Below are positions 12,433 to 25,600 of a stretch of DNA of 64,000 bases, piece by piece. Source of the DNA: Tubulanus polymorphus. Taxonomy: Eukaryota; Nemertea; Palaeonemertea; Tubulaniformes; Tubulanidae. The notes below the pieces were generated by a model that ran no database searches, was not told the origin of the DNA, and worked only from the letters and a program-made list of their open reading frames with translations. Position 1 is the stretch's first letter. The number at the start of each line of letters is the position of its first letter. Location of the stretch: assembly GCF_964204645.1 (NCBI RefSeq), contig NC_134028.1, positions 22,108,153-22,172,152 of the forward strand, given 5' to 3'. A program made the position numbers and the translations under genes.

Positions 12433-12577
12433 TGAGAACATCAGTCGTGTATCTAACAATCGTGTATTTAACTGGCTGCAGCACATTCCATCTAAACGGT
12501 AACAAATAACGTGTCCGATGTGATAGAAGATGACGACATGATGTAAGTTAGTGAGTTGATGTGAGACGCCTTGTTCA

Positions 12578-15500
12578 TCATCCTTTCACCGGGTTCGACA
12601 CGCGGAATATACCGGGCAACATCGAACTGAATTCCGTAAACATTTTCTCAGAACAGCCCTGCAAAATACAATACGTACGCGCGATTAGAAATAATCAAAA
12701 TCAAGATCGGTAAATCAAATTAAAGTATACCATTCGTTACAACGTAATTTACCAGAAATGATCTAATCTATTCTATGATTCAACAAGGAAAACCATATCA
12801 CGGAACCCAGAAACTTAGCATGTTAAACTTTCAACTATTCTATTCTTACCATTCGTTACAACGTAATTTACCAGAAATAATCTAATCTATTCAATGATTC
12901 CACAAGGAAAACCATATCACGAAACCCAGAAACTTAGCATGTTAAACTTTCAACTATTCTATTCACAGAAAAGTTTAAGTTTGACATCGTTTATTCACTA
13001 ATCAATGCAGGTACCGATCAGCCTGGTCCTCAGAAACTCTAAATTTTATCAATATTCTGCCAGTTTTTGAACGTCTACACTTCACATGTGTTCAAGACGT
13101 TTTTGATTGAAAATGAACTACATGTACGAACACCAGACATTCAACACTTAATCAGCACACTTTCATTCAAAACCTGATCATCTACACTTCACACATAGTC
13201 ACAACTTCACCGGAGACATTTGAATTGATAATGAACTACGAACACCAGACATTAGACAATTTATCAGCGCACATTCAAAACTGATCGTCCACACTTCACA
13301 TCTGGAGGGGTCGAGGGCTGCAACTCGATACCTGCATATGGAACATCCTCAGGCGTCATTATGTTTTTACCTTCGGTACGATGAACTGTATAGTTCTCGA
13401 CGACTGTCCCCCCCATGAAGCCATTTCCATCATGAATCCTTTAACGCATTTAAACACCAACTCAGCTCTTCTATTGCACCATTGTACCGTCATCTCCTGT
13501 AGAGAAAATCGATGCAATATTCTGTTATCAAATACCTACAGAAAATATCTAGAAAAGAATATTGCTGATCCTCACAACAGATCGTAAGTAATTATCGATG
13601 CACAACGCATGGGTCAAAATTGGCCAGTTTGATCCGGGCCAAGTTGTCTGCGTCTGATCACGGCTCTTACCTCCGACATTTCGTGCGTCAGTAGTAGCGG
13701 AATGCTCAGCGTGAAAATGTCGTATCTGAAGCACATTTTGAGTATGTTGCGTATTCCGAGTATGACCGGGTGTCGAGACGATATATCGGGAGACGTCAAC
13801 GTCTCGTCGGTGACTAGATGAAACGCGACGTGCACGTCCGATAGATTTGAATGGCGCGTCGTATAGAAATCACCGACGTGCATTCGATTCGAGCGATCTT
13901 CTCTCTAAACACGAGAAAACAAAAACGAGAATATTGAAAACATGACCGCGATTAACTGACATCAATCTCAGTGTAGAGTTAACAAATAAAAATCCACAGT
14001 TAGATAGTTAAAGCCTCGAAGCTGTAAGGAAAATAAACTGTTTTTCCAGATCTAACTGTGGGTTTTATTTGTTAATACTGAAAACACTTTATTCTCGCTC
14101 CCCGAGGAGAGATGACTGAAATCAGGGCCGCATCTATGAAAATTCAAAGAACAAGGCGGGTTCTAAAAGGAAGGAAGGAATGGGATTCATCGAATAAAGC
14201 AGCCACGCAGAAGACTGTAAACAGGGTTCCACAATTGGAGTTAGATAACGTAGATACCCATCCCCAAAGCGACAATTTCCGAGAGAACAAATATGAGTGT
14301 CAACGAAGGCCACCATTGTGCATCAAGATGTCATGATGGTCTAACATACAATAGTTCGGATCCAACCTAGGATGCTATTAGGTATGTATGAGTTAAATAC
14401 AAGTCCCTCACTTGAATTCTGAAATCTTCTACTGTGTATTATTATCGTAGCTATACTCACAGATCCTTCACTGCTCGTTGATTTTAAACTAACTCTGTCT
14501 CCGTCTTCGTTGACCTTGTGCAGAACGCGCCACTCGTTTCCTTTCACGACGTTTTGTTCGATCGATTGGAATTGTTGTTCTAGATTCGGCAGATGGAAAT
14601 CAGTCGACTGTTCGCAGACCTTCGCGAATTCTGAAGAAAATCGATAAAGGAATACAATTCATAGCAATCAGGAAGAGTAAACTCTGCCTTACTCAGTAGG
14701 TTCAAGTCTTAGGTGACCTGGGTTAGATATTAAATAGCAGTTCCGACACTACTGAGTTTCCCGAATTCTCAACGCAAACAGGAATCAGGGAAAGTAAACT
14801 CTGCCTTACTGAGTACCAGTGAATTTGTTAAAACACTGAAGTCTTAGGTGAACTGGGTGAAAGGTTTACCGCAGTTCCAACACTACTGAGTTCCCCGATT
14901 CACAACGCAAACAGGAATTAAGGATAGTAGACTCTGCCTTACTCAGTGCTGGACAACTCGATAACTTGCTCGAGTCTTTAGTGAATTTTATTAAATTTGT
15001 TTAAAAAGAAAAACTTTCTATTTCCCTAATTCTTAACTCAATGAAATATCCACAGCAGTTCAATCACTACAGAGTTCCCTGATCCTCAACCCACTCGGTG
15101 AAATATTTACAGCAGTCCCAGCACAACAGAGTTCCCTGATTGTCAAAGCTACCAGGTTCCCTGATCGTCAACTCGGCGATATAGTTACAATTCACACAGT
15201 ACCACAAAGATGCAGTTTACTCGTATTACAGTTGAACCTCGTTAAAACAAACTCGGATACAACGATTCTTCGGATATAACAAATATAGAATTTTGTCCCA
15301 AGTAAGACAATTTGATTTATTTCATACTGGAAATAACGCACTATCAGTTATAACTATCTTATTTCCCGGTCCCGTGAAGTTTGCTGTAGTGAGGAGGCTC
15401 CACTGTATGAGTAATCAGTTGATTCTAAGACGATACTAACCTCTTTTGATACCGGTGTATGAGTTTAATCGATTATCAACCAACAAAATTAGAGCACTTA

Positions 15501-18500
15501 GATTATTGGAATACAGCGACATGGCCGTCTGCAAACGTTGCGGAGATGGAATCAACATTCCTCTAAAAATAAATCATTAATGCACATCATCGTGTAGGGA
15601 AACTTCAAACAACCAATAGCACTGCAGAGCTAGCAAGGTCACAGGGGCTCGTAAACTGGCTTGAATTTTATCTAAACAACATCATTTTTAGTAAAGCGTC
15701 GCGACCGTCTGATTCTCGATAAAACAGTTGATTGTTTATCGCAACTTTACACCAGATAATCAAACAATATTAACACAAGGTATTTGCGTGAAATTTTGAG
15801 TTCATTTGCAGATTGAATTTAGTGCCGTTCTCGCGAGATTGTCAACAACCCGGAAGTAAACCCAAGCCGGTTTACAAGCCCCTGCGATCTGCAGATGTGC
15901 TTTGGGATCATGCATTTATTACGTACGCATAAAATTTGACTTTTTCAACCCCCCTGTACGCAAAATCGGCCATTTTTTCATACACATTAAGCATTACAGT
16001 ACGCACATTTACCCCTCCCCTAATATGTACGTAATAAATGAATGATCCCTTAGGAGAGGAACTTCGTACTCACCCAACTTTATTCGGTTTATGCCGACAC
16101 AAGTCTAAAATATCGACGCACAATAAACGTAGATTGTGCATCGTTTTCTGCTGCGCACCTACAAAATATCGAATGCAATAAATACAGAATGCGCCTCCTG
16201 CGAGTGAGTTCACTCGATTGATGATGATTATAGTAACCATACCTAAATGAATGGTAAAACTTTCTTCCATGCGAGGCTGTGGAACTCCATCATCGTCGCA
16301 CGGTTCAGGCATATTATTGGTTAGAGCACGCACTCTCTGCCTACAAAAAACGAAGAGACAATTGACATACGAAATATTGAATGACAATTTATGAAAGCTT
16401 GTTACACGGGTAGACCATTATTTACACACAGCCATCAAACACCGAATCTGTCAAAGGGGCGGATTTAGGGGGTGGTCTCGGGGGTTCATAACCCTGCCTA
16501 CCCATTGTAGATGCCGTTTTCATCAAGACAAAGATCGTTAAAATCTTGAAAAAGACAAATTTGAAACTCATCCTTTCGGAAATTGGAGGGCTACGACTGA
16601 GATTTATCCGTAAAATGCCTTTTTTCTTCTGGACCCCTGCGTTTCGAATTTCCTAGATCGGCCCTGTGTCAAAACAACTGGTTAGGGAAAACCTTTTTTG
16701 CACCGTCTTACAATGGTTTACTTGGAGCACGTAATAATCAGAGTTCATCATGACCGTATGCTGCTCCAAATAAAAAAGATTCTCTCAAATTCACCTGTTT
16801 TTAGTGCCCGTGAAACTTACACGAATGAAGGCGTGCCGTGACTAGTTTGGGTATCTTCGTGTACTTTCATCACCCATTCTCGGTATTCACGTTTCTGCGT
16901 CTCTTGTAAATTGCTCAATTCACTGGCCCATTTACTTTCGATCATCTACGTAACATCGAAATCACAGAAAACAAAAATGAGAAAATCGTTCAACGCGAAC
17001 GAGATACAGCACTTATAAATTCGACGATACCTGAGTATTTTCAAACTGTCTTTGAGCTAATTGGTTCACTTGAACATCGGTGTATACAGTTCCTAGTAAA
17101 CTAACTGCATCTTCCATTTCTTTACTTTGCCTAGTCAAAAGTAAAACATACTATTGCTATTAATGAGACAATCAAGATTAGAAACTAAATTTGGTTAATT
17201 TGATATAGGAGGTTAAAAATTTTGATGAAATTTCGGTCTAGATGTCCTTTTGTTAGGCAAGCCATTTGTTGTCATGAAAAGGGTCTGGAAGCGAGGTAGG
17301 TAGAGCCTACCTACCTGATTTCAAAGTAACTCATGTTATGGAAGTAGCCAGTTTACTTTATCTCAAAGCGACTGAGGTTCTATATTAAATAGGCAGCCTA
17401 CCTGATTTCGAAGTGATTAAGGTCCCGATCGCGTTGCGTGATGACGTCTTCTACGGCTATCGCGTACGTGTGTTCTAAATTCAGTAAAGTCTCCAGCGCC
17501 GGTGAATGTATCAGATTATGATAAACCTCCGAGAAAACCTGATCGTTACTGATTTCGACCGGCTTCGCGTATTCCTTCAACTCCTGCAAGTAAAGCAATA
17601 ACAATAACAATATTTCATATTCGAGCAAGAAATCCATGAAATACAATGATTCGGGATAGTTGCCCGATTTAACAAGCCATCAGTCTTTCGCTGGTGTCTC
17701 GTCAATCCAAATTTGATTTGTGCCTTCCGAGCAAGCTGCTAGCCCTGTACACTAACCCTCCCTCTCGCCCACTGACCACACCCCAGAACTTCGGGTTCAC
17801 GGGTTCGAATTTCGGTTGCTGTACATGTAGAGGATCTTTTCAAGCAATTCTTATCAGGAAAACATGCATGCCCTGAGTAGCTGTCAGTGGGTTGAGGGAA
17901 ACTCTCCACTCAAATCTGGTCGGAGAAAACCGTGTTTAACAGTCTTGTTAAACAGTGTTTAAGGTTTTAACCCTTTCAGTGCGCCTACACCACAATGCGG
18001 TGTACGAATCAGTGATGGATTTTGCTAGTACACCGCACTGCGGTGTATTGATTTAATTAGTAATTACTAATTATTTCTCTTGAAAGATGGCAGCACCTGT
18101 CAAACAAAGTGAAATATTAGTAACTAACGATATACCGCCCCAGGGTGTAGACGCACTATAGCTATTCCCGTTATTCAACAGACTAGGGTGGAATTTTTCA
18201 GAATTTTCAAATTATCTTCAGCACTATAGGGTATTGATTAGTCAGCACTGAAAGGGTTAATGATGAAATAAATTCAATTGATGAACTCCAAACCTGCGTG
18301 AAAACCTTCGCCCACTGATCGACAAGATCATCCACGTCATCGACGTTCTCTTGGAATTTGCGTAAAGCCTCTTCGGAATTTCGGACGTAAAACTTTCCAG
18401 TTTCTTCCGCTTGGAACGCAGTCAGTGAAGTCTTTAAACCTACAAAACATAGAAAACAAATCTCAAGACTTTATTTTCTATGATTATGATTAAGTGTTGC

Positions 18501-19106
18501 CCGCACGCTGTAAGGAGCCAGCAGAATCACCATATCCATATATTGTGATGATAATATAAAAAGAAACCTACGATATTCCTGAAAGTTACTATTAGAACAT
18601 ATAAACGAAGCATTGAATAAACTACTAGCTGAAGGAAATACGTTCGGACTTTATCGTAAAGAATTTCAGGGGGTTATGTATGGGTAGGCTATATGAGGGG
18701 AAACTTATTTAACTGATTAAATTTTGATTTCCTGAATTCTAGGGTATTTAAGGACCCGTAGGAACCCTGTTATATTATTTTTCGTTAAATCATTATTGTG
18801 GGATTCCTTTTAGCCAGAAGGACTACATCTCATCACTCAGTACTAAATCACAACAGCATCACGCGTTTTTCCACTGAAACCTACTGAGGGACGCTGCGAT
18901 TTTTACTAAGTTAGCCACGCCATCTGGTGGTGCGTGATTATCTTACCATTTACGGCGAAGCACGGTAAACAATGCGCTTTGATCAATCGTCCGACGAGGT
19001 CGTCAATAGATGTCTCTAGCGGTATCGTAACCGGTGCCGTTAGCGTACATCGTTCCTCTTTACTCCGGTACGTGTAGACAAAATCTCTTTCAACTGTCAA
19101 CGGCAT
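12578..19106 (-). CDS. FERRY3: FERRY3 (C12orf4 homologue), Rab5-effector complex subunit
   Basis: Homologue of C12orf4/FERRY3, a subunit of the FERRY complex that binds Rab5 on early endosomes and links mRNA and ribosomes to them. Twelve coding exons on the minus strand: 19106-18947, 18439-18294, 17583-17402, 17132-17033, 16945-16821, 16340-16243, 16158-16074, 15562-15441, 14630-14461, 13904-13671, 13496-13371, 12658-12578. All phases join, giving 542 aa, close to the ~550 aa of the vertebrate protein. Family hallmarks: [20 protein letters not shown] near the N-terminus, [84 protein letters not shown], and [13 protein letters not shown] at the end. The middle is charged and probably coiled coil. 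The start is the first ATG of the first recognised exon; a short upstream exon remains possible. Exon boundary near 17132 may be off by 2 bp. Confidence 0.93.
12729..12966. repeat. tandem duplication, 119-bp unit, in the last FERRY3 intron
   Basis: Two near-identical copies start ACCATTCGTTACAACG at 12729 and 12848. A second, more diverged duplication sharing CTACACTTCACA and GAACACCAGACATT blocks lies at about 13065-13305 in the same intron. Confidence 0.85.
13979..14075. mobile_element. 97-bp foldback element (MITE-like) in a FERRY3 intron
   Basis: Ends are inverted repeats of about 26 bp, starting TTAACAAATAAAAATCCACA and ending in the complement. The outermost TTAA could be a target site, but this is not proven. 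Confidence 0.65.
14665..15180. repeat. diverged tandem repeats in a FERRY3 intron
   Basis: At least three copies of a block containing CTCTGCCTTACT.AGT (about 14679, 14793, 14930) spaced 115-135 bp, each followed by AGTTCC..CACTAC.GAGTT. Non-coding. Confidence 0.75.
15230..15408. mobile_element. MITE with GAACCTCGTTA ends, copy 1
   Basis: Ends resemble inverted CAGTTGAACCTCGTTA and GAGGCTCCACTG. A second copy in reverse orientation is at about 40815-40980. Internal sequence includes CGGATATAACAAATATAGAA and TTTTGTCC-type blocks shared by both. Ends of the form CAGTGGAACCTCGTTA are common in Tc1/mariner/pogo-type MITEs (family knowledge, not proven here). Confidence 0.7.
15904..16050. mobile_element. 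147-bp MITE, copy 2
   Basis: Same length and ends as the copy at 12114-12260, inserted in the FERRY3 intron just upstream (plus sense) of the exon at 16074. Confidence 0.85.
16456..16666. mobile_element. 211-bp MITE with GGGGCGGATTTAG end
   Basis: Left end GGGGCGGATTTAGGG, right end CCTAGATCGGCCCTG, flanked by a direct TGTCAAA at 16449-16455 and 16667-16673, a probable target-site duplication. Related ends occur at 31198-31534 and 42289-42715. Confidence 0.75.
17971..18256. mobile_element. 286-bp piggyBac-type MITE, copy 1
   Basis: Element ends CCCTTTCAGTGC and GCACTGAAAGGG are perfect inverted repeats, flanked on both sides by TTAA, the target-site signature of piggyBac transposons. The other copy is at 40135-40420 and has the same length. 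No transposase ORF. Confidence 0.88.
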
Positions 19107-19825
19107 GTCTGTTCTCGGGACGACACGAGGGTCTGTATCTCACTCGGGACGACACGAGGGTCTGAATCTTACTCGAGACGTGAGGGTCTGTATCTCACTG
19201 GGGACTACGCGAGGGTCTGTAGCCTATCTCACTGGGGACTACGCGAGGGTCTGTATCTCACTCGGGACGACACGAGGGTCTGTATCTCACTCGGGACGAC
19301 ACGAGGGTCTAAATCTTACTCGAGACGACGCGAGGGTCTGTATCTCACTCCAGACGACGCAAGGGTCTGTATCTCACTGGGGACAATGCGAGGGTCTGTA
19401 TCTCACTCGGGACGACACGAGGGTCTGTATCTTACTCGGGACGACACGAGGGTCTGTATCTCACTCGGGACGACGCGAGGGTCTGTATCTCACTCTAGAC
19501 GACGCGAGGGTCTGTATCTCACTCTAGACGACGCGAGGGTCTGTATCTCACTCCGGACGACACGAGGGTCTGTATCTTACTCGGGACGACACGAGGGTCT
19601 GTATCTCACTCGGGACGACACGAGGGTCTGTATCTTACTCGAGACGACGTGAGGGCCTGTATCTCACTGGGGAATACGCGAGGGTCTGTATCTTACTCGA
19701 GATGACACGAGGGTCAGTATCTCACTGGGGACTATGCGAGGGTCTGGATCCCACTCAGGGCGACGCGAGGGTCTGGATCCCACTCGGGACGACGCAAGGG
19801 TCCGGATCCCACTCTGGACGACGCA
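19107..19825. repeat. 29-bp minisatellite, about 24 copies
   Basis: Contiguous units resembling GGGACGACACGAGGGTCTGT followed by ATCTCACTC. Variants alternate GGGACGACACG, GAGACGACGCG and GGGACTACGCG. Since 29 is not a multiple of 3, all three plus frames stay open, creating a false repetitive ORF. It directly abuts the first FERRY3 coding exon. Confidence 0.95.
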
Positions 19826-22561
19826 GATACAGTTCACAACCTGCAATCAGATTATTAATGTTGATGACTTATGCTTTATTAATTATGGACAAATGTTAAG
19901 GACAGGTTTTAAGGACGATTTATGTTAGATGAGCTATTGAGTATCCTTGCAGGTGTCAGTAGTAAAAACACAGCCACTGTCTGACTGCTGCACTGGTGCA
20001 CATTCACACGCAGAGGTTGACCCATAGGGAAGAAAAAAGTCAACTGCCACAGAAAACCATGCCATGCCACACACAGTACACACTCCCTGACATCATTAAT
20101 TTCATTCCAACTTCTTCAGCAAATCATTGCCAATTACCTATCATTAGTTAGATTAGAAGAAAAAGAAATAAACTTGCTGGTAGCAAGGTATTACCTGGGT
20201 CTCATCACTTCGACAGATCCAAAATTCCCGTCCCTCTTCAATATTTGTCGAATTTTTTTTATCTGACAATCCAATCGCTTCCTGCTCCACGCGACCTTTA
20301 CGTCCACCGTCTCGGAGCAACCCCTCACGAGATCCACCTACCAAATATTGATATTGATATATCTATCTTTTTATGCTTTTATTATATTTTAAATATTTCA
20401 GTGAAATACTGATTGTATTGTTATGTCATGTTCAGTCCGTAAAAATTATTCTCCTCGGTCTTGGTCACTGGATAAAGCGCCGATTGAATTGGTGGGCTCG
20501 TAATCCCATAAAATTAAAAAGCCGTTTTGAATAATGCCTCACAAACAGACACCACGCAGTAACTTTGTAGTTTCTTCCATGAACTTGAAGATATGATAAG
20601 TTATAAATCCTTGATATTAGAACAATCCATTTAGAAGAAAGAAGCTATTCTTATTATGATATGTTATGAAATACTAAATCTCCAAACTCAGCTGCCAGCT
20701 GACGAGGTGGCCGAGTGGTTAAGGCGATGGACTGCTAATCCATTGGGCTCTGCCCGCGTGGGTTCGAATCCCATCCTCGTCGATAGATCTTTTAATTTTT
20801 CAAAGTATATATGGAGGACAACACAAGTAAGTAATAAACATTTGAAGCATTATCTTAATATGCCAAATGATATCTCTTTCATTTTAAGATCGACTAAATT
20901 CTATAATTCACCAAATTATTTTTTGATCAACTCTATCTACGCATCGCCAATGCGACCCACCAGTGGTTATTACATCTAACTTCAAACTAACGCGTATAAA
21001 AAGTTCTTCCGAGTTTTTTTCAAGAGGTTTTCTATAAATAGGTGATCGGTAGACTATTTTAGGAACATCCACTGAAGACCGGAAAACGCCCACTTCAGTA
21101 CCTCAAGAGTCTAAAGATCGCCATACGCGACGACAACTCATATTAGAACCATTTTCCTGGAATGTTTTTAAGGAGAGATATTTAAGGGTCGGCGGTGTCA
21201 TGAAGGACTATTCATTTGAAATCCACTTATAGAATCCCATTTATTGAATCCAAAAGTACCACTGACTCATCATTAGATTATAAGAAAGGTAAAGGCAAAG
21301 CCATCTCAAAAATTTGAATGTATGATAATTAAGTATAGTTGCCGTCTTACTTTGCTTTAACGACTTGGATCTAAGAAAAATAGGCCTACGCATACGAAAG
21401 CTTTTATTGCAGATGACAATATCAGCCTCAGTGCGCATCATAACCGTCGATTTAAAGATAAAGTTCACACAGAAGTCAAAACCCGGGAGAGCGCATTGTT
21501 AGTCGCATTTTCGGTGAGTTCGGAGATTTATAAAGCGTAAATAAGATCGTAATAGGATAATAGAAAACAACTAAAATCGGTTGTTCGAAAAGTGGGTCGC
21601 GTCTCATTTTGACGCCGGCCGCGTATATTGTAGCGAACGAGAGTTATTCGCGTCTGCGTCGATTCGATGATGATTCGGAGATCACGAGTAAAGTAGATGT
21701 AGCAAGAAATGTGTGTCAGAAGTGGGAAGATGAGTATTTATAATGTGTCAACTAGTCTCGATCGTTAAAAACCACACCGCAAAAGGAACTAACTCTCCAT
21801 ACAACATCATCGCGCCGCGGCAGTCATCAAAAGAATACTTATTTATTAGACCATTCGAATTTCTATTTCGTACAACAAACCGCTGAAGGTTCGGCTGGTG
21901 CTGCATTCTCAAGACACAGTTATTTCGAGGATTGTATCATAAACTGGATTTCTATATGCTGCTGCGAATGTCAACTAATCTCTGAACACTCACCACGAGC
22001 TTTTTTGGCTTGATGCGAGAATAGTTGTATTTGTACTCGAACCGTAAGTTTACAACGACGTGCATAGCATATGTTCGTATCGAGATATATGCGAATTATT
22101 TTTGTTGAAAATTAATCTGCTGAAAAAAATGCACTAAATCTTTTCTTGTTTTCGGGAAAAATGCGATACCAATTGTTTGACAAAAACCCAGACGCGATAT
22201 CAATGTTTATGAGACATGTTCGAAGGTCAAAGCAATTAATCAGACAGACAAAAGCGGACAAAACAATTTTGCATAAACTTTCGACACGGTGAATGAATTA
22301 TTGATCAAAAATATGCGCGACCTAACAAGATCAGACGATTTTCGTTTGTATACCAATTAAAGTATGCCCCTCCAATAGGATAGGCTTATTAATCACATTT
22401 CAATTTCAACCTGACCTGTATTTGAAATTACGATTTTCATTGAAAAATTATCGAGATTGAATATAATTAAGGAAACCTTCAAGGATTAGCCGGCCCGTTG
22501 GGAACGGTGCATGGGTTTTGACGTGCCACCGTTTGTTTATCGGTATAATTATCTAGTGCAC
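19826..22561. other. intergenic region between FERRY3 and PLA2G4A
   Basis: Divergent intergenic region. Apart from tRNA-Ser it shows no convincing gene. A minus-strand stretch ending at a CAG|GTAATA donor near 20190 could be a 5' untranslated exon of FERRY3, but nothing conserved supports it. Confidence 0.45.
20701..20782 (+). tRNA. tRNA-Ser(GCT)
   Basis: 82-nt tRNA with acceptor stem GACGAGG/CCTCGTC and discriminator G, A-box TGGCCGAGTGG, anticodon loop ACTGCTAAT (anticodon GCT, reads AGC/AGU), a long variable arm typical of serine tRNAs, and B-box GGTTCGAATCC. No intron; the arms fold without a visible mismatch. It stands alone in the intergenic region, followed by a T-rich stretch (TTTTAATTTTTC) that can serve as the Pol III terminator. 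Confidence 0.97.
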
Positions 22562-22580
22562 CACGTGATTGATATAAATA
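22562..22580 (+). promoter_or_regulatory. PLA2G4A core promoter: E-box and TATA box
   Basis: CACGTG E-box at 22562-22567 directly followed by TATAAATA from 22573, about 95 bp upstream of the ATG at 22671, predicting a start near 22605. Confidence 0.65.
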
Positions 22581-22670
22581 GGGCTCTATACAATGTGGGG
22601 AACTTTGTAAGTTTATTTAGTGCGTAAAATTCGGTTAGTTAATAACAGATATCGATATCTCAGCGGCATA

Positions 22671-25600
22671 ATGGCTGAAACGAAAGCAGTTACATTTTCT
22701 GACGAGGGGAATAACGTCGAAAAAGTAAGTCACCAGTGTAGTATAACATCGACCCGACAAACTGGATCCAGTTCCACACTTATGAGTTAAGTCTCTTCAT
22801 TTTCAAATGAGTTAACTCCGAGTCAAATCTTAACTTGGAACTGTAGAACTTGATCAATTGATGTAGGTAAAGTAATTCGTCAAAACCGATGTAGTTTTTC
22901 CGAAAGTATTTATTTGTTAGATTCTATTCCTTGGATATATCTGCAAATTAGACAATTATTTGATAGAATAGCCCGTACACTCTGACGCGGAGAACGGTAA
23001 TAAGACCTGTACAGAATTTAAAAGATTTCATATATCAAAATCAAGAAGTCGTGTTTTCTGATTTTAATTTTCGATTAGATTTAATTCTTAATCTCTCAAA
23101 TTCTGTATATAGTGGATTTTTAACTTATGAGACGATTCTTTATTTATTCGATTCCGTAACGAGTGAATGCGACATTTTGAAGACGAATAATTCGACAATC
23201 GAAATTTGTTTTGTTTTCTGAACTGTTTACCATTGATGAAACACTCTGAGTGTTCGGAATATTTGCTCGTGCTAATATATCAATTCGACGTTTCGACAAT
23301 ATCCTAGTAGTCATCTCGGTTCCAAGTCCAGTATAGCGGTTTGTTGGTATGTCGGTATGTTTGTATGGCATTAGGTAAAAATTAGTTAAGTCCAATATAG
23401 GCGGATTAATTTCAAATACCAGTCTGATGTGATTGGTCTCGCTGGAACTATGGACCTCAGGACCCAGTTCCACAGTTGTGAGTTATGGTTAACTCTGAGT
23501 TAAAGTTAGTTCATTTTCAATGAGTTAACTCTTAGTTAATCTAATTGAATCTTAACTCAGATCTGTGGAACTGGACCCAGGAATAACAAAATGATGAGAT
23601 GCATTCCAGGACAACTAGGCATACAAAGCGATTTCGTTCTTGAATGGGATTTTATATTGTTTTAAAGTATCTTTCATTCATTCGTTTACAGGATTTGAAT
23701 GAACAGCGCCGTCACCGCCTTCCTGGCCACGAAACACAATCCCCAATCGAAGAAGCCATGGAGGATGCGCCGGAGTAAGTGTAGAGACATAACATAGATC
23801 TTGGAGTAATCAGACTGATTACTCCAAGCATAGACATCGTGTCTAGAATGCGTGTATATATTTCCAATGTCATACGAGTTGACTGTCTGAGTCTACTAAT
23901 TAAAAATCAACAATATACAAATGCATATAATATATAAGCCCACACTAACAATAAAATGAGTCCAAAATATTTCCTCGAGCTCATATCTATTCGACGTTTC
24001 GACAATATCCCATATAATGCCATGCGAGCTTTCGCATTAAAAAGGACCGTCCTTCTGTTAACGAGACGACGCTTATAAAGACAACTTTTTTAAATGTATT
24101 TATATGAACGAAACGCATTCCTCAAAGTCGATTAACGAATTTGATACTGTCTGTGACGGAAATACCGCGACGGTAATAACCAAGAGATATATTTTCCACT
24201 CAGCTTATGCACCAACCCGTTAGAATTTTAGCAACAAGATCACTGTATTATACAACTCCTCGAAATTTTCGAAAACTTTCATCGAAAATCGTGTGTGAAA
24301 AACTATCTTTCGCAGTATATTATTTCTTCTGGTTTATTTTCCTCTTCTTCAGGTTTGACCCTTACCAAGTATTTACGGTAAGCCTTCACAATTTCTCTAT
24401 AACTTAGATTATCAAAAGAGATTGCACGAAAGTCCATACAATAGTGACGTCTCTCGTTTTGATGTGTTTAAATGGAGGCAGCAATCGACCGCTAGCCAGT
24501 GCATGTTTATATAATAATCAATTACTCTTATTTGTTTTCACATCGATTAGGTGACCCATCCAGTTTGCAAAATACTTACAGTTACGGTTCTTTGCGGACG
24601 CAACATATCAAAAGGCTGGGAAGATTACGGTACGAAAAGCTTATCTTAATGAATTAGAGACGAATTCAATTCCGCGTAAATCATGGTTGAATAAGATATC
24701 GAGGCCTAGTACTACTCTGGGATGGATTGTTTTAATATGATAAAAAGCCCACAAATGACACACGGGGATATTTCAGCCTCAGAAATCATCGTCAAGCAAG
24801 ACACCGAAAATTAAAAAAAAATATATTCAGAAATCTATAAATTTTTATGAATATTTGAATGTTATAGTTGATGAGCCGGACCCGTACGTACAGCTGCGAG
24901 TACCAAACGCACCCGACGGCGTCAGACAAACGAAAGTTTTCACCAATGAAGTGAATCCCGTCTGGAACGAAACGTTTACGTTCTTACTCGACCCGTTGAA
25001 CGAAAATATTCTACGTAAGTAAAGTTTTTCAAACCTATATTCTATTTAGAATATCTGGAGTCCAGAATTTAGAGTCGTCTCACTCGCGCCCGGACTCATG
25101 CGTCAGTTTTATAGCTTTAGGTGATTATAAGAAACAGACTCCAAAACAGCGCGCTTGACTGTGGAGTTTTAAGCCAGGTTTTAAGCTTTGGTCGGATAAG
25201 ATCTGACTTGATAGTCGGATCTTATAGGGAACCGGCTGCCAGTCACTGATTTTTAAGTCGGGGAGTTTGTCATAGTTGTACTAAAGCCTGATTCGGGTCG
25301 CCCGTACGATCCGTCGGCGATTCGTAAGGCCGTAACCAATGAACATGTATAAATCACATGACTATATACATTGAATATTGGCTATACGACCTTACGAGCG
25401 GTCGCTAGGGCACTCGGTTCACATAAGATCCGATCCGATCCGATTTATACTTGGAGTGAAAGGAAAACTGAAAAAAAATTGTGATCACTATATCAATTCC
25501 AGAGTTGGAATCAACGTCTCTTTATTCCTGTTTTTATAGAGCTGACATTATGGGAATCGAACTACATGATGGACACGGTCATCGGCACGACTACTTTCGA

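Larger units (their letters stand above)
10419..12577. other. intergenic region between the HES array and FERRY3
   Basis: No convincing coding sequence. It holds a long inverted repeat (11370-11530), a 147-bp MITE (12114-12260), a palindrome (12389-12432) and tRNA-like GGTTCGAATC B-box motifs near 12093 and 12354 that may be SINE fragments. A minus-strand TATATA-like motif near 10990 lacks a recognisable downstream exon. Confidence 0.5.

Noticed and set aside
19105..19652. Repetitive protein-coding ORF over the minisatellite
   Set aside because: A 29-bp unit free of stops keeps all frames open; the translated repeat is three frames of the same DNA. No start context or splice support.
19107..19825. 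CRISPR array
   Set aside because: Repeats are contiguous without unique spacers, and the genome is animal.
20153..20344. Upstream coding exon of FERRY3
   Set aside because: There is a plausible donor, but the sequence shows no FERRY3 similarity and the protein already has near-full length without it.
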